NCBI RefSeq assembly: GCF_016462945.1
Contig: NZ_JAEMSG010000004.1
Coordinates: 1 to 64,000 of the forward strand
DNA length: 64,000 nucleotides
Direction: 5' to 3'
Source of the DNA: Mycolicibacterium sp.
GTDB lineage: Bacteria > Actinomycetota > Actinomycetes > Mycobacteriales > Mycobacteriaceae
Shown here: positions 52,054 to 62,679 of the stretch, one piece after another
Position numbering within the stretch: position 1 is the first letter of the stretch
How the letters are laid out: each line of letters opens with the position of its first letter
Notes under the pieces: generated by a model
Seen by the model: the letters and a program-made list of their open reading frames with translations, nothing else
Database searches by the model: none
Told to the model about the DNA's origin: nothing
Position numbers and translations under genes: made by a program

Positions 52054-54441
52054 ATGGTTGTGAGCGGCAACGCGGCTGGAAGCGAGCCTGGAAACGAGCC
52101 CCTGCTGGCCCGCTTGAGGGTGCTCGACCTCTGCGACGGTGACGGCGACGGCGTCACTCGACTGCTGGCCGATCTGGGCGCTGATGTGCTGAAAATCGAG
52201 CCGCCGACGGGTAGCCGGGCCCGCTCGGCGTTGCCGACCCTGGATGGCGTGAGCATCCCGTTCGCCCTACGCAATGCCAATAAGCGCGCTGCCGTGCTGG
52301 ATCCGCACAGCGAAGCCGATCGGCGCCGCCTGATGGAATTGGCGGCGGAAGCTGACATCGTGATCGACAGTGGCTTGCCGGGACTGGCGGTCGACTTCGG
52401 CACGTCCTGCGAGGAGCTGGCTGACCGGTTTGACCATCTGGTCACCATGCGGGTCACCGATTTCGGATCAGCGGGTCCGCTGGCCGCCTGGCAGGCCACC
52501 GACCCGGTGCTCTACGCGATGTCGTGCGCGCTGTCGCGGTCCGGACCCACGTCCGGGAAGCCGGTACTGCCACCGGACGGAATAGCCTCGGCCACCGCGG
52601 CAGTGCAGGCGGCGTGGGCGGTGCTGGTGGCATATTTCAACCGGTTGCGGTGCGGCATCGGTGACTACATCGACTTCTCCCGGTACGACGCCGTGGTGTT
52701 GACGCTGGACCCTCCGTTCGGCACCCAGGGGCAGGCCGCCACCGCGCGCAACCGGGCCGATCGTTGGCGAGGCAGGCCGAAGAACCAGGACTCGTACCCG
52801 ATCTTCGCCTGCAGCGACGGCTATGTCCGACTCTGCGTGATGTCTCCGCGACAGTGGCGCGGCCTGCGGGCCTGGTTGGGGGAGCCGGAGCAGTTCCAGG
52901 ACCCGAGGTTCGACACCATTGCCGCGCGCGTGCGTTCCTTCACCGAACTCGGGCCCCTGATCGGCGCGCTGTTCGCCGATCAGACGATGGAAAAACTGGT
53001 TACTGACGGTCAGTCCTTCGGTGTTCCGATCGCAGCTGTACTGACCCCGGCTGATGTTCTGCAATCCGATCACCTCAATGGAGTGGGTGCCCTGGTCGAT
53101 GCTGAACTTGCACCGGGGGTCATGGCGCGGATCCCGAGCGGCTACTGGGTTGTCGATGGTGAACGCGCCGGCTATCGCACGCCGGCCCCGGAATTGGCGG
53201 CGTCGGCCGGTGATGAACCGCACTGGCAGGCGCCGCAGTTCACACCGGCGCCCACCGGGACGGTAGGGGACCGGCCGTTCGAAGGGATTCGCGTCGCCGA
53301 TTTGGGCATCATTGTCGCCGGCGGGGAACTGAGCCGGCTCTTCGGCGACCTGGGTGCACAGATCATCAAGATTGAGAGCGCGGCCTACCCGGACGGACTG
53401 CGGCAGAAGCACCCGGATCAGTTGATCGGCGATTCCTTCGCCCGCGCGCACCGCAACAATCTTGGCCTGGGGATGGACCTGCGGACCGAGGCCGGCGCCC
53501 GGCTATTCGAACGCCTGGTCACCGTATCGGATGCGGTATTCGCCAATTTCAAGCCAGGAACACTTGCTGCACTTGGCTTTTCGTACGAACATCTGCGGTC
53601 TCTGAATCCCGGTGTGGTGCTGGCTGAGAGCAGCGCATTCGGTGATACCGGCCCGTGGAGCACGCGGATGGGATACGGACCACTGGTCCGATCGGCCACC
53701 GGACTCACCCGGCTGTGGTCTTCGGAGGAGGTGGCATCCTCAGACCGTCGGCATCCATTCTTCGATGCAACGACGGTGTTCCCGGATCACGTCGTCGGCC
53801 GGATCACCGCGATCGGCGCACTGGCCGCGCTGATCCGACGCGCTCGCTGCGGTGTGGGCGCGCAGGTGCACGTCTCGCAAGCCGAAGCCGTCATCAACCA
53901 GTTGGACACCAGCTACGTGATCCTGGGCGCGGATGCCGATACGCTGCATCCCGACTCCACCGACCACGGGGTCTACCCGTGCGCCGGCGAGGACGAGTGG
54001 TGCGTGGTTGCGTTAGCCTCGGAGACCGACCGGCAGGCGGTCGCCGAGGTGGCCGGGTGTCCGTCAGCCGAACTGGCGACGTGGACGCGGATGCACTCGC
54101 CCAACGAGGTGGCTGAAGCATTACAGGCCCGCGGGGTAGCGGCCGGTCCGATGAACCGGCCCGACGAGGTCTACGAGGATGCGCAACTGGCGTTGCGAAA
54201 GGTTCTGTGCGATATGACCCATCCGCTGCTGGAGCATCCGCTACCCAGCGAGGCAGGTCCGGCGTCGTACCGGAACATCCCACCGGCTGCCCAGATCCCG
54301 GCGCCACTGCCCGGCGCGGACACCCGGATGATCTGTCGCGACATTCTGGATATGGCCGATGACCAGATCAACCGGCTGATCGCCGACGGCGTGCTCTTTG
54401 AAAGCAACGACGTCACCGCAAGCAGAGGAGTTCTGTCATGA
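52054..54441 (+). CDS. CaiB/BaiF CoA-transferase family protein, two fused domains (Rv1866-like)
   Basis: Two CaiB units: LRVLDLCDGDGDGVTRLLADLGADVLKIEPP and IRVADLGIIVAGGELSRLFGDLGAQIIKIES. Confidence 0.9.
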   Translation: MVVSGNAAGSEPGNEPLLARLRVLDLCDGDGDGVTRLLADLGADVLKIEPPTGSRARSALPTLDGVSIPFALRNANKRAAVLDPHSEADRRRLMELAAEADIVIDSGLPGLAVDFGTSCEELADRFDHLVTMRVTDFGSAGPLAAWQATDPVLYAMSCALSRSGPTSGKPVLPPDGIASATAAVQAAWAVLVAYFNRLRCGIGDYIDFSRYDAVVLTLDPPFGTQGQAATARNRADRWRGRPKNQDSYPIFACSDGYVRLCVMSPRQWRGLRAWLGEPEQFQDPRFDTIAARVRSFTELGPLIGALFADQTMEKLVTDGQSFGVPIAAVLTPADVLQSDHLNGVGALVDAELAPGVMARIPSGYWVVDGERAGYRTPAPELAASAGDEPHWQAPQFTPAPTGTVGDRPFEGIRVADLGIIVAGGELSRLFGDLGAQIIKIESAAYPDGLRQKHPDQLIGDSFARAHRNNLGLGMDLRTEAGARLFERLVTVSDAVFANFKPGTLAALGFSYEHLRSLNPGVVLAESSAFGDTGPWSTRMGYGPLVRSATGLTRLWSSEEVASSDRRHPFFDATTVFPDHVVGRITAIGALAALIRRARCGVGAQVHVSQAEAVINQLDTSYVILGADADTLHPDSTDHGVYPCAGEDEWCVVALASETDRQAVAEVAGCPSAELATWTRMHSPNEVAEALQARGVAAGPMNRPDEVYEDAQLALRKVLCDMTHPLLEHPLPSEAGPASYRNIPPAAQIPAPLPGADTRMICRDILDMADDQINRLIADGVLFESNDVTASRGVLS

Positions 54442-55880
54442 CAGCGACGACGAGCGCGAAGGTCTTCATCGGTGGTGAGTTCCATCTTGCCGACAAATGC
54501 GAACCGGTGCTGGAGGCCGCAACCGGTGAGCTCATCGGTGACGGTGCCAGCGGCACCGAAGCAGATATCGACGCGGCCGTCGCCGCCGCGCGGGCGGCAT
54601 TGCGGCAGTGGAGTTCGTCATCACCGGACCACAGGGCGGAGGTCCTCAAGGGATTCGCCGCGGCATTGCACCGGCGGGCCGAGACCACCGACAAGTTGGT
54701 AACTCGCGAAAACGGGATGCCGATGTCATTGTCCCGGGGCGCCAACGGTCTGTTTCCGGCTGCCCTGCTCGGTTACTACGCCAAACTCATCACCGAGACC
54801 CCGATCGAGGAGATCCGGCCGAGCATGATCGGCCACACGATCGTTCGCCGCGAGCCGGTGGGGGTTGTCGCCGCGATCGTCCCGTGGAACTATCCGCAAG
54901 CCCTGGCCGCATTCAAACTCGCACCTGCGCTGGCCGCCGGTTGCACCGTGGTGCTCAAGGCGGCACCCGAAACAGCATTGGACGCCATGGTTTTCGCCGA
55001 GGCAGCCCAGGAGTGCGGGATGCCGCCCGGTGTGCTCAATATCGTGCCCGGCGGAGTCGCGACCGGCAAATACCTGGTATCCCATCCCGGTGTGGACAAG
55101 GTCAGCTTCACCGGGTCGACAGTCGCGGGTCGGATCATCGGCGAGGTCTGTGGTCGGCTGTTGCGGCCCGTCACCCTCGAGCTCGGCGGCAAGTCCGCGG
55201 CGATCATCCTCGACGACGCCGACCTGGACGCCACGATGCGTGGTTTGCGTTCGGTATCGTTCGTCAACAACGGCCAGACCTGCTATCTAGGCTCTCGCAT
55301 CCTCGCGCCACGGTCCCGGTACGCCGAGGTGGTCGATGCCCTCGCAGATCTGGTGAATGGGTTTAACGTCGGCGACCCGCTCGATAACGCGACCGATATC
55401 GGGCCGGTGGTCAGCGCGCGCCAGCGCGAACGGGTGCTCGGCTATATCGAAGCGGGTAAGGGCAGTGGCGCCAAACTCGTTGTCGGGGGCGGGGTTCCGA
55501 AGGATCAGCCGCGCGGCTGGTTCGTCTCACCCACGGTATTCGCCGACGTCGACAACTCCGACCGCATCGCCCAGGAGGAGATTTTCGGTCCGGTGCTGGC
55601 GGTCATTCCCTACGACGGTGACGCCGAGGCCATCGCGTTGGCCAATGACACTGAATTCGGCCTGGCCGGCACGGTGTGGTCCACCGATACCGAACGCGCC
55701 ACCGAGGTGGCCCGCGAGATCCACACCGGCACCATCGGAATCAACGACTACCAACTGGACATAGGCGCGCCGTTCGGCGGGGTCAAGGCCAGCGGCATCG
55801 GCCGCGAACTCGGTCCCGAGGGTCTCGACGCGTTCTTTGCGCTGAAGTCGATCTACCGAGTCGGTCCGCCTCAGGGCTGA
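54438..55880 (+). CDS. Aldehyde dehydrogenase family protein
   Basis: VELGGKSAAIILDDADL, FVNNGQTCYLGSRIL catalytic motif; ATGA overlap with the previous gene. Confidence 0.93.
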   Translation: MTATTSAKVFIGGEFHLADKCEPVLEAATGELIGDGASGTEADIDAAVAAARAALRQWSSSSPDHRAEVLKGFAAALHRRAETTDKLVTRENGMPMSLSRGANGLFPAALLGYYAKLITETPIEEIRPSMIGHTIVRREPVGVVAAIVPWNYPQALAAFKLAPALAAGCTVVLKAAPETALDAMVFAEAAQECGMPPGVLNIVPGGVATGKYLVSHPGVDKVSFTGSTVAGRIIGEVCGRLLRPVTLELGGKSAAIILDDADLDATMRGLRSVSFVNNGQTCYLGSRILAPRSRYAEVVDALADLVNGFNVGDPLDNATDIGPVVSARQRERVLGYIEAGKGSGAKLVVGGGVPKDQPRGWFVSPTVFADVDNSDRIAQEEIFGPVLAVIPYDGDAEAIALANDTEFGLAGTVWSTDTERATEVAREIHTGTIGINDYQLDIGAPFGGVKASGIGRELGPEGLDAFFALKSIYRVGPPQG

Positions 55881-55957
55881 GCTTTAATCGCGGGCAAATG
55901 CCGCTGAGTCCTAATCGCGGGCGAATGCCGCTGAGCTTTAATCGCGGGCAAATGCCG
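55877..55957. repeat. 27-nt tandem repeat x3 spanning the convergent gene ends
   Basis: ctgagctttaatcgcgggcaaatgccg; copies 1 and 3 identical, copy 2 with 3 changes. Confidence 0.96.
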
Positions 55958-58262
55958 CGGCGGCCTCACGTTCGAGATCGAGGTACACGTCGTCGCCGAC
56001 GTCGATACCGACACCGAGGATCTCACCGCCGGTATACGCGTACCCGCCGGGCGGGTAGGACCGGCTCACCGGATCAGCGCTGTCGAATCCGACGCACAGT
56101 CCGTCGCCGGACAGCGTGAACTTACCGACCTGGGCCCGCATCGGCCCCTCGGCAACAACCTGATCACCGACGTAGAGCTTGGTGGTGCCGAGTGACTCGC
56201 CGTGCTCGCCGGCTTTTTCCCGGATGAACTCCACACCGAGGGTGAGCTTGCCCGGTGTGAGTTCGGGCGAGACGAAGGTCTGCTCCGGTTTGATACCGAG
56301 GAAGTTGTAGACGTAGTGCAGCTTGTGGTCCTTGATGAACAACGTGTGGCCACCGAACCGCGACCCATGGGCGAATATCACGCCCTCGGAGTCCTTGGTC
56401 ACCTCGACGTCGGCGAGGATCTTGTAGGAGCGGCCGCGCACGTTCACCGCAGCGCCCTCGGGAACCGGGGCGGTGTCGGGGTAGTAGATATAGCGCGACC
56501 GCGGCGGCTCGGCCTGCGGACGATCAAGTCCAAGCTGCTCGACCGCGGTGCGATCATCAAGGGGCAGAACGAAGTTGGCATCAGCCTCGGCGAACCACAC
56601 CTTGATGAGCTCCTGAAGCTTCTCCGGATGCTCCTCGGCGAGGTTGCGTGACTCGGCACGATCGGAATCGACGTGGTAGAGCTCCCAGCGGTCTTCATCG
56701 AAGTGGCCCTTACCGCTGATCGGCGCGTGCACTGCGGATGCCTTCCAGCCGTCCTCCCAGATGCCGCGGGTACCCAGCATCGCGTAGTACTGGCGTTCCT
56801 TTTTGGTGGGCGCCTGCGCGGCGTCGAAGCTGTAGCGCATCGAGACACCGTTGACCGGATACTGATCCACTCCGCGGTAGACCTCGGGCATCTGAAGGCC
56901 CACGACCTCCAAAATGGTGGGCACCACATCGGTGGAGTGGTGGTATTGGTGACGTATTTCACCCTTGGCTTTGATGCCCCTGGGCCAGTGGATCACCATC
57001 GGGTCGCAGGTGCCACCGGAGTACTGCGCGTAGCGCTTGAACATCTGGAACGGGGTGGAGAACGCCGCGGCCCAGCCGGTCGGGTAGTGGTTGTAGGTTT
57101 CCGGACCTCCGAGCTGGTCGTAATACTGAAGGTTCTCCTCAAGGCTGTCGGGATAGCCATTGAAGAATTTGTTCTCATTGACCGATCCGTTGGGCGTGCC
57201 CTCCCCGGAGGCGCCGTTATCGGCGCAGTAGAAGATCAGCGTGTTCTCGAGCTGACCGGTCTGCTCCAGATAGTCGATGATCCGGCCGACCTGAACATCG
57301 GTGTATTCCGAGAATCCGGCGAACACCTCGGCCATACGCGCGAACAGCTTGCGCTCGTCATCATTGAGCTCCGCCCACGGGCGCACATAGTCGGCATCGT
57401 TGGACATATCCTCAGGCATCGGGTTGAGCGGGGTGAGTTCGGTGCCCTGCGGCATGACGCCGCGCTCGATCATCCGGGCCAGGACCCACTCCCGGTACGC
57501 CTCGTAGCCATCATCGAACTTGCCCCTGTACTTGGCGATGTACTCCTGCGGCGCATGGTGCGGGGCGTGGTTGGCGCCGGGGCAGAACCACAGGTACCAC
57601 GGCTTGGACGGGGTGGCCGAGTGCTGATCGCGCAGCATCCGCAGGGCCTGATCGGCCAGATCCTTGGACAGGTGGTAGCCCTCTGCGGGCGTGGACGGCG
57701 GTTCGATGAAACGGTTGTCCTCGACCAGATCGGGATACCAGTTGTTGGTCTCGCCGCCGAGGAAACCGTAGAACCGGTCGAAGCCCTTGGACAGCGGCCA
57801 CTCCGAGCGGCTGCCGCCGGCGGAGATGTCCTCCTCGGGAACGTTGTGGTTCTTACCGATCCAGAACGTGCTGAACCCGTTGTCCTGCAATATCTGGCCG
57901 ATGGTCGCGCACTCGGCCGGCAGCCGCCCGGATGCGCCGGGGAAGCCGTTGGCGCCTTCGGTGATCGCCGCGTTGCGGTTGACGTGATGGTTGCGCCCGG
58001 TCAGAAACGTCGATCGGGTGGGTGAACACAGCGCCGTGGTGTGCCACTGGGTGTAGGCAAGCCCGTTATCGGCTAACCGGTCCAGCGTGGGCATGTTGAT
58101 CCGGCCGCCGTAGGGCGACCACGCCGCCAGGCCGGTGTCGTCATAGAGCACGACCAGGACGTTGGGGGCGCCCTCGGGAGCCCTCGTCAGTTCATACGGT
58201 CCCCAGTCCGGCACCGAGTCCCGGACGTCGAGTGAGATCACACCCTTGAACGGCTTCGGCAT
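55938..58262 (-). CDS. Arylsulfatase
   Basis: ALCSPTRSTFLTGRNHH sulfatase C-x-P-x-R motif; VLYDDTGLAAWSPYGG; 774 aa. Confidence 0.95.
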   Translation of the reverse strand: MPKPFKGVISLDVRDSVPDWGPYELTRAPEGAPNVLVVLYDDTGLAAWSPYGGRINMPTLDRLADNGLAYTQWHTTALCSPTRSTFLTGRNHHVNRNAAITEGANGFPGASGRLPAECATIGQILQDNGFSTFWIGKNHNVPEEDISAGGSRSEWPLSKGFDRFYGFLGGETNNWYPDLVEDNRFIEPPSTPAEGYHLSKDLADQALRMLRDQHSATPSKPWYLWFCPGANHAPHHAPQEYIAKYRGKFDDGYEAYREWVLARMIERGVMPQGTELTPLNPMPEDMSNDADYVRPWAELNDDERKLFARMAEVFAGFSEYTDVQVGRIIDYLEQTGQLENTLIFYCADNGASGEGTPNGSVNENKFFNGYPDSLEENLQYYDQLGGPETYNHYPTGWAAAFSTPFQMFKRYAQYSGGTCDPMVIHWPRGIKAKGEIRHQYHHSTDVVPTILEVVGLQMPEVYRGVDQYPVNGVSMRYSFDAAQAPTKKERQYYAMLGTRGIWEDGWKASAVHAPISGKGHFDEDRWELYHVDSDRAESRNLAEEHPEKLQELIKVWFAEADANFVLPLDDRTAVEQLGLDRPQAEPPRSRYIYYPDTAPVPEGAAVNVRGRSYKILADVEVTKDSEGVIFAHGSRFGGHTLFIKDHKLHYVYNFLGIKPEQTFVSPELTPGKLTLGVEFIREKAGEHGESLGTTKLYVGDQVVAEGPMRAQVGKFTLSGDGLCVGFDSADPVSRSYPPGGYAYTGGEILGVGIDVGDDVYLDLEREAAAAFARD

Positions 58263-58460
58263 CGCTGGCCCCTTGCTCTCGATTGGCGACGAGCCACATG
58301 ATTACACGAGCGGTGCCGTCACGGAGCATTTTCGGTTGCTCAAGAGGGTGTCCCAGTGCGCTTTGTGGAGTTCAAAATCACGCAGTTGCCGGTGCCGGTT
58401 ATTTGCGAAGATCGGATGCTCGCAGAGCAATCAGTCGCGTGCCTCGTTCCGGTGTTAGGT

Positions 58461-58476
58461 TTTGACGGGCGTCAAA
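58461..58476. promoter_or_regulatory. Candidate operator dyad
   Basis: TTTGACG-GG-CGTCAAA perfect dyad 36 nt upstream of ATG at 58513. Confidence 0.5.
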
Positions 58477-58512
58477 GTCAGCGTCCCGCCCGCCGACAGA
58501 AGGACGCCGGAG

Positions 58513-59994
58513 ATGAGCCTCGACCCGCGCACACCGGTGCTCGTCGGTGTCGGTCAGGTCAACCAGCGGGACGAAGCACCTGATGTGGAGCCGGTCGACC
58601 TGATGGCCGTCGCGGCCGCCGAAGCGGCCGACCCCCGCGTTCTGCAGGCATTGGACTCCATCCGCGTGGTGAATCTGCTGTCCTGGCGGTATCGGGACCC
58701 CGGTCTGCTGCTGGCTCAACGAATCGGGGCGCGTGATGCACGCACCCGGTACGGCGGCATCGGCGGCAATACCCCGCAGTCGTTGCTTAACCAGGCCTGC
58801 CGCGATATCCAGCACGGCAGCGCTGACGCTGTCCTCCTCGCCGGTGCGGAGACCTGGCGAACCCGGATGCGTCTGCGGGCGAGGGGAATTCGTCCTTCCT
58901 GGACCGTGCAGGACGATAGCATTCCGATCCCGCCAGGGGCCGAGGACGTACCCATGACCGGCCCGGGGCAGGACCGCATCGGGCTGATACCGCCCTCGTT
59001 CGTCTATCCGCTGTTCGAGCAGGCACTGCGGATCGCCGACGGAGAGTCGATGGACGACCATCGGTGCCGGATCGGCGAACTGTGGTCCCAATTCAGCCGG
59101 GTGGCGCACGCCAACCCACACGCCTGGAGCCGCGGGGCACTGTCGGGCGAACAGATCCGGCAGCCCGGACCCGACAACCGGATGATCAGCTGGCCCTACC
59201 CGAAGCTGATGAACTCCAACAATATGGTCGACCAGGGTGCCGCGGTGATTCTGTGCTCGGCGGAGAAAGCCGAGTATCTGCAGATTCCGAAAGACACCTG
59301 GATCTTCCCGCACGCGGCCACCGACTCGCACGACACCTACGGCCTAGCCGAGCGCTACGAATTGCACCGCTCGCCGGCGATCCGGATAGGCGGGCAACGG
59401 GTGTTGACACTCGCCGGCGTCGGTACCGATGATCTCGACTACATCGACGTCTACTCCTGTTTTCCGTCGGCGGTGCAGGTGGCCGCACGCGAGATCGGCC
59501 TGCCCCTGGGCGATTCTGCGCGGCCACTCACCGTGACGGGTGGTCTGACGTTTGCGGGTGGGCCGTGGAACAACTACGTCATGCACTCCATTGCAACGAT
59601 GGCCGAACTGCTGCGCGCGAAACCGGGGTCTCGCGGCCTGATCACCGCCAACGGCGGATATCTCACCAAGCACAGCTTCTGCGTGTACAGCGCGACTCCA
59701 CCGGCGGAACCGTTCCGCTGGGAGGATGTCCAGGCTGCCGTGGACCGCGAACCAACCCGCACCGCGCTGATCGAGTGGGAGGGAATCGGAACGGTGGAGT
59801 CATGGACAACGCCGTTCAACCGGGACGGCGCGCCGGAGAAGGCATTCCTGGCGGTGCGCACACCGGAAGGGTCGCGCACCTGGGCGCTCATCTCCGACCC
59901 TGACGAGGCTGCCGCCACTGTTGCCGATGATATTGCCGGCGCCGCGGTGACAGTTCACCCGGACGGCTCCGCAACGCTCGGCCGGTCGGGTTAG
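58513..59994 (+). CDS. Thiolase-like acetyl-CoA acetyltransferase family protein (Rv1867-like)
   Basis: RTPVLVGVGQVNQRDE; GGNTPQSLLNQACRDIQHGSADAVLLAGAETWRTR. Confidence 0.88.
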   Translation: MSLDPRTPVLVGVGQVNQRDEAPDVEPVDLMAVAAAEAADPRVLQALDSIRVVNLLSWRYRDPGLLLAQRIGARDARTRYGGIGGNTPQSLLNQACRDIQHGSADAVLLAGAETWRTRMRLRARGIRPSWTVQDDSIPIPPGAEDVPMTGPGQDRIGLIPPSFVYPLFEQALRIADGESMDDHRCRIGELWSQFSRVAHANPHAWSRGALSGEQIRQPGPDNRMISWPYPKLMNSNNMVDQGAAVILCSAEKAEYLQIPKDTWIFPHAATDSHDTYGLAERYELHRSPAIRIGGQRVLTLAGVGTDDLDYIDVYSCFPSAVQVAAREIGLPLGDSARPLTVTGGLTFAGGPWNNYVMHSIATMAELLRAKPGSRGLITANGGYLTKHSFCVYSATPPAEPFRWEDVQAAVDREPTRTALIEWEGIGTVESWTTPFNRDGAPEKAFLAVRTPEGSRTWALISDPDEAAATVADDIAGAAVTVHPDGSATLGRSG

Positions 59995-60029
59995 GCCCTA
60001 CTCGAACCGGTCGCCCTTCAGCGTAATGG

Positions 60030-60071
60030 CAGCAGGCCTGCCGCTCCGGGGGGAGAACGGCAGGCCTGCTG
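60030..60071. terminator. Bidirectional hairpin terminator between convergent genes
   Basis: cagcaggcctgccg ... cggcaggcctgctg perfect 14-nt arms between stops at 59994 and 60084. Confidence 0.85.
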
Positions 60072-60083
60072 TTGGACGGATAC

Positions 60084-61115
<1,032 letters not shown>

Positions 61116-61253
61116 TCAGCAGTACCTGCCGTGTGCCAGTAGTCAAACACCGGCAGCGGGCGTTAACGGGTACGCGGCGCGGAGCGTCAAGTCGCGGTTG
61201 GCTAACGATCAGGAGACGCGACGGACTCGCCCGTCGGACGGCGTCCGGTGGAT

Positions 61254-62669
61254 TTAGGGAGAAGTCCCATCCGAGAGCGCGGCGAGGGCCACCGCTCTGC
61301 GCTCGTCGATAGCCCGGCTGACGTCTTGCAGTAACGCCGGTCGGTCGAGCAGCAACCCTTCCATCGCGATGCGTTTGATCGCGAGTACGGTGAGTTCACC
61401 CTCGGCGTAGGCATCCCCGGTGACGGGCTCGCGGGTGAGCGCGGTCTGGCCGAGGAAATCACCCTGCTGCAGGGTGCGGATCGGCACGCTCGGTCCGCCC
61501 CCGGCATCGACGCACAGCCTGATCCGGCCCTTGATCACGAACGTCATCGCCGACGGGATCTCCCCGTGGCCGAGGATGAGTTCGCCGTCGCCGTACCGGG
61601 CGAGGGTGGTGTTCGGCAATAGCGCTTCCATGTCGCAGTGGCCGAGTCGCAGAATCGGCGCGACCTTCCGTAGTGCCGCGACCCGGTGCGGTAGTGCGGA
61701 GAAGTCGTCGTCGGCACCGTCGGAGTGCAGACCGACACGCCGGGACGCGTACCACAACCACCGCTGGAACGTAGTCCTGGCGGCGGCGTCGTCGCCGGGA
61801 GAGGCCAGCGGGATCGTGGTCGTGTATCCGGTGCTGCTGGTCGCGGCCACCACCGGTGTGGCGCCGTCGCGAAGCTGCGGAAGTTTCGAGGCGACCCTGG
61901 CCAGTAGCGCGCAGACCTCGTCGGGGGCATCGGCGGCGGTGAAGGTTGACTCCACCACCAAGTTATAGCTGCCGGCGGGTCTGCTCAGATTCGCGAACGA
62001 TGCTGCCGCCAGAACGGAGTTGGGAATGATCTGCATGCCACTGCCGGTGTCGATATGTGTTGCGCGCCAATTCACCTCGGTCACTCGTCCGCGAATCACG
62101 CGGATACTCGGAATGTTGGTTTCCACCCAGTCGCCCAACTTGAACGGTTGCTCGAAGAGCAGCAGCAGTCCCGAGATGATCTGGCCAACGGAGTTCTGCA
62201 GGGTCAGGCCGAGCACGATCGAGCCGATACCCAATACGGTGAACAGCTTGCCGACATTGGCGCCCCAGACCTGGGAGAAGATCAGCGCGACGCCGAGGGC
62301 GATGATCACGAATCGGGCCACGTCGAGGAAGATCGACGGCAGCCGGCGCCGCCAACTGCCCTCGGGCGCGCCTTGGAACAGTGTGGCGTTGAGACCGGCG
62401 AGCAGCATCAGCAGTACCAGGAAGCCCAACACCGTGGTGACGATTCGCACCCCGGTCGTCTGCGCCGAGATATCGCTGGTTTGCACGATGAGAAGCAAGA
62501 CGGCACCCAGTGGCAGGACGTAGTTGCGCAGCAGGCCGACCGGCTTTGCCAACGCACTGCCTCGGCGGTTGAGGCTGTTGTGCAGTTCGGTCAGCAGCAC
62601 CAGTGCCGTCGGCAGTCCAATGGCGAGGATCAGCGCCCAGTAGAACCACGGGGCCGTCACGATGCTCAC
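61254..62669 (-). CDS. MscS-type mechanosensitive channel with C-terminal cyclic nucleotide-binding domain
   Basis: MscS core (GIGSIVLGLTLQNSVGQIISGLLLLFEQPFKLGDWVE) followed by cNMP-BD-like LILGHGEIPSAMTFVIKGRIRL...LQQGDFLGQTALTREPVTGDAYAEGELTVLAI. Confidence 0.9.
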   Translation of the reverse strand: MSIVTAPWFYWALILAIGLPTALVLLTELHNSLNRRGSALAKPVGLLRNYVLPLGAVLLLIVQTSDISAQTTGVRIVTTVLGFLVLLMLLAGLNATLFQGAPEGSWRRRLPSIFLDVARFVIIALGVALIFSQVWGANVGKLFTVLGIGSIVLGLTLQNSVGQIISGLLLLFEQPFKLGDWVETNIPSIRVIRGRVTEVNWRATHIDTGSGMQIIPNSVLAAASFANLSRPAGSYNLVVESTFTAADAPDEVCALLARVASKLPQLRDGATPVVAATSSTGYTTTIPLASPGDDAAARTTFQRWLWYASRRVGLHSDGADDDFSALPHRVAALRKVAPILRLGHCDMEALLPNTTLARYGDGELILGHGEIPSAMTFVIKGRIRLCVDAGGGPSVPIRTLQQGDFLGQTALTREPVTGDAYAEGELTVLAIKRIAMEGLLLDRPALLQDVSRAIDERRAVALAALSDGTSP

Positions 62670-62679
62670 GAATCACCAC

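Noticed and set aside
56673-58025. 450-aa plus-strand ORF opposite arylsulfatase
   Set aside because: Antisense shadow of a clear sulfatase.
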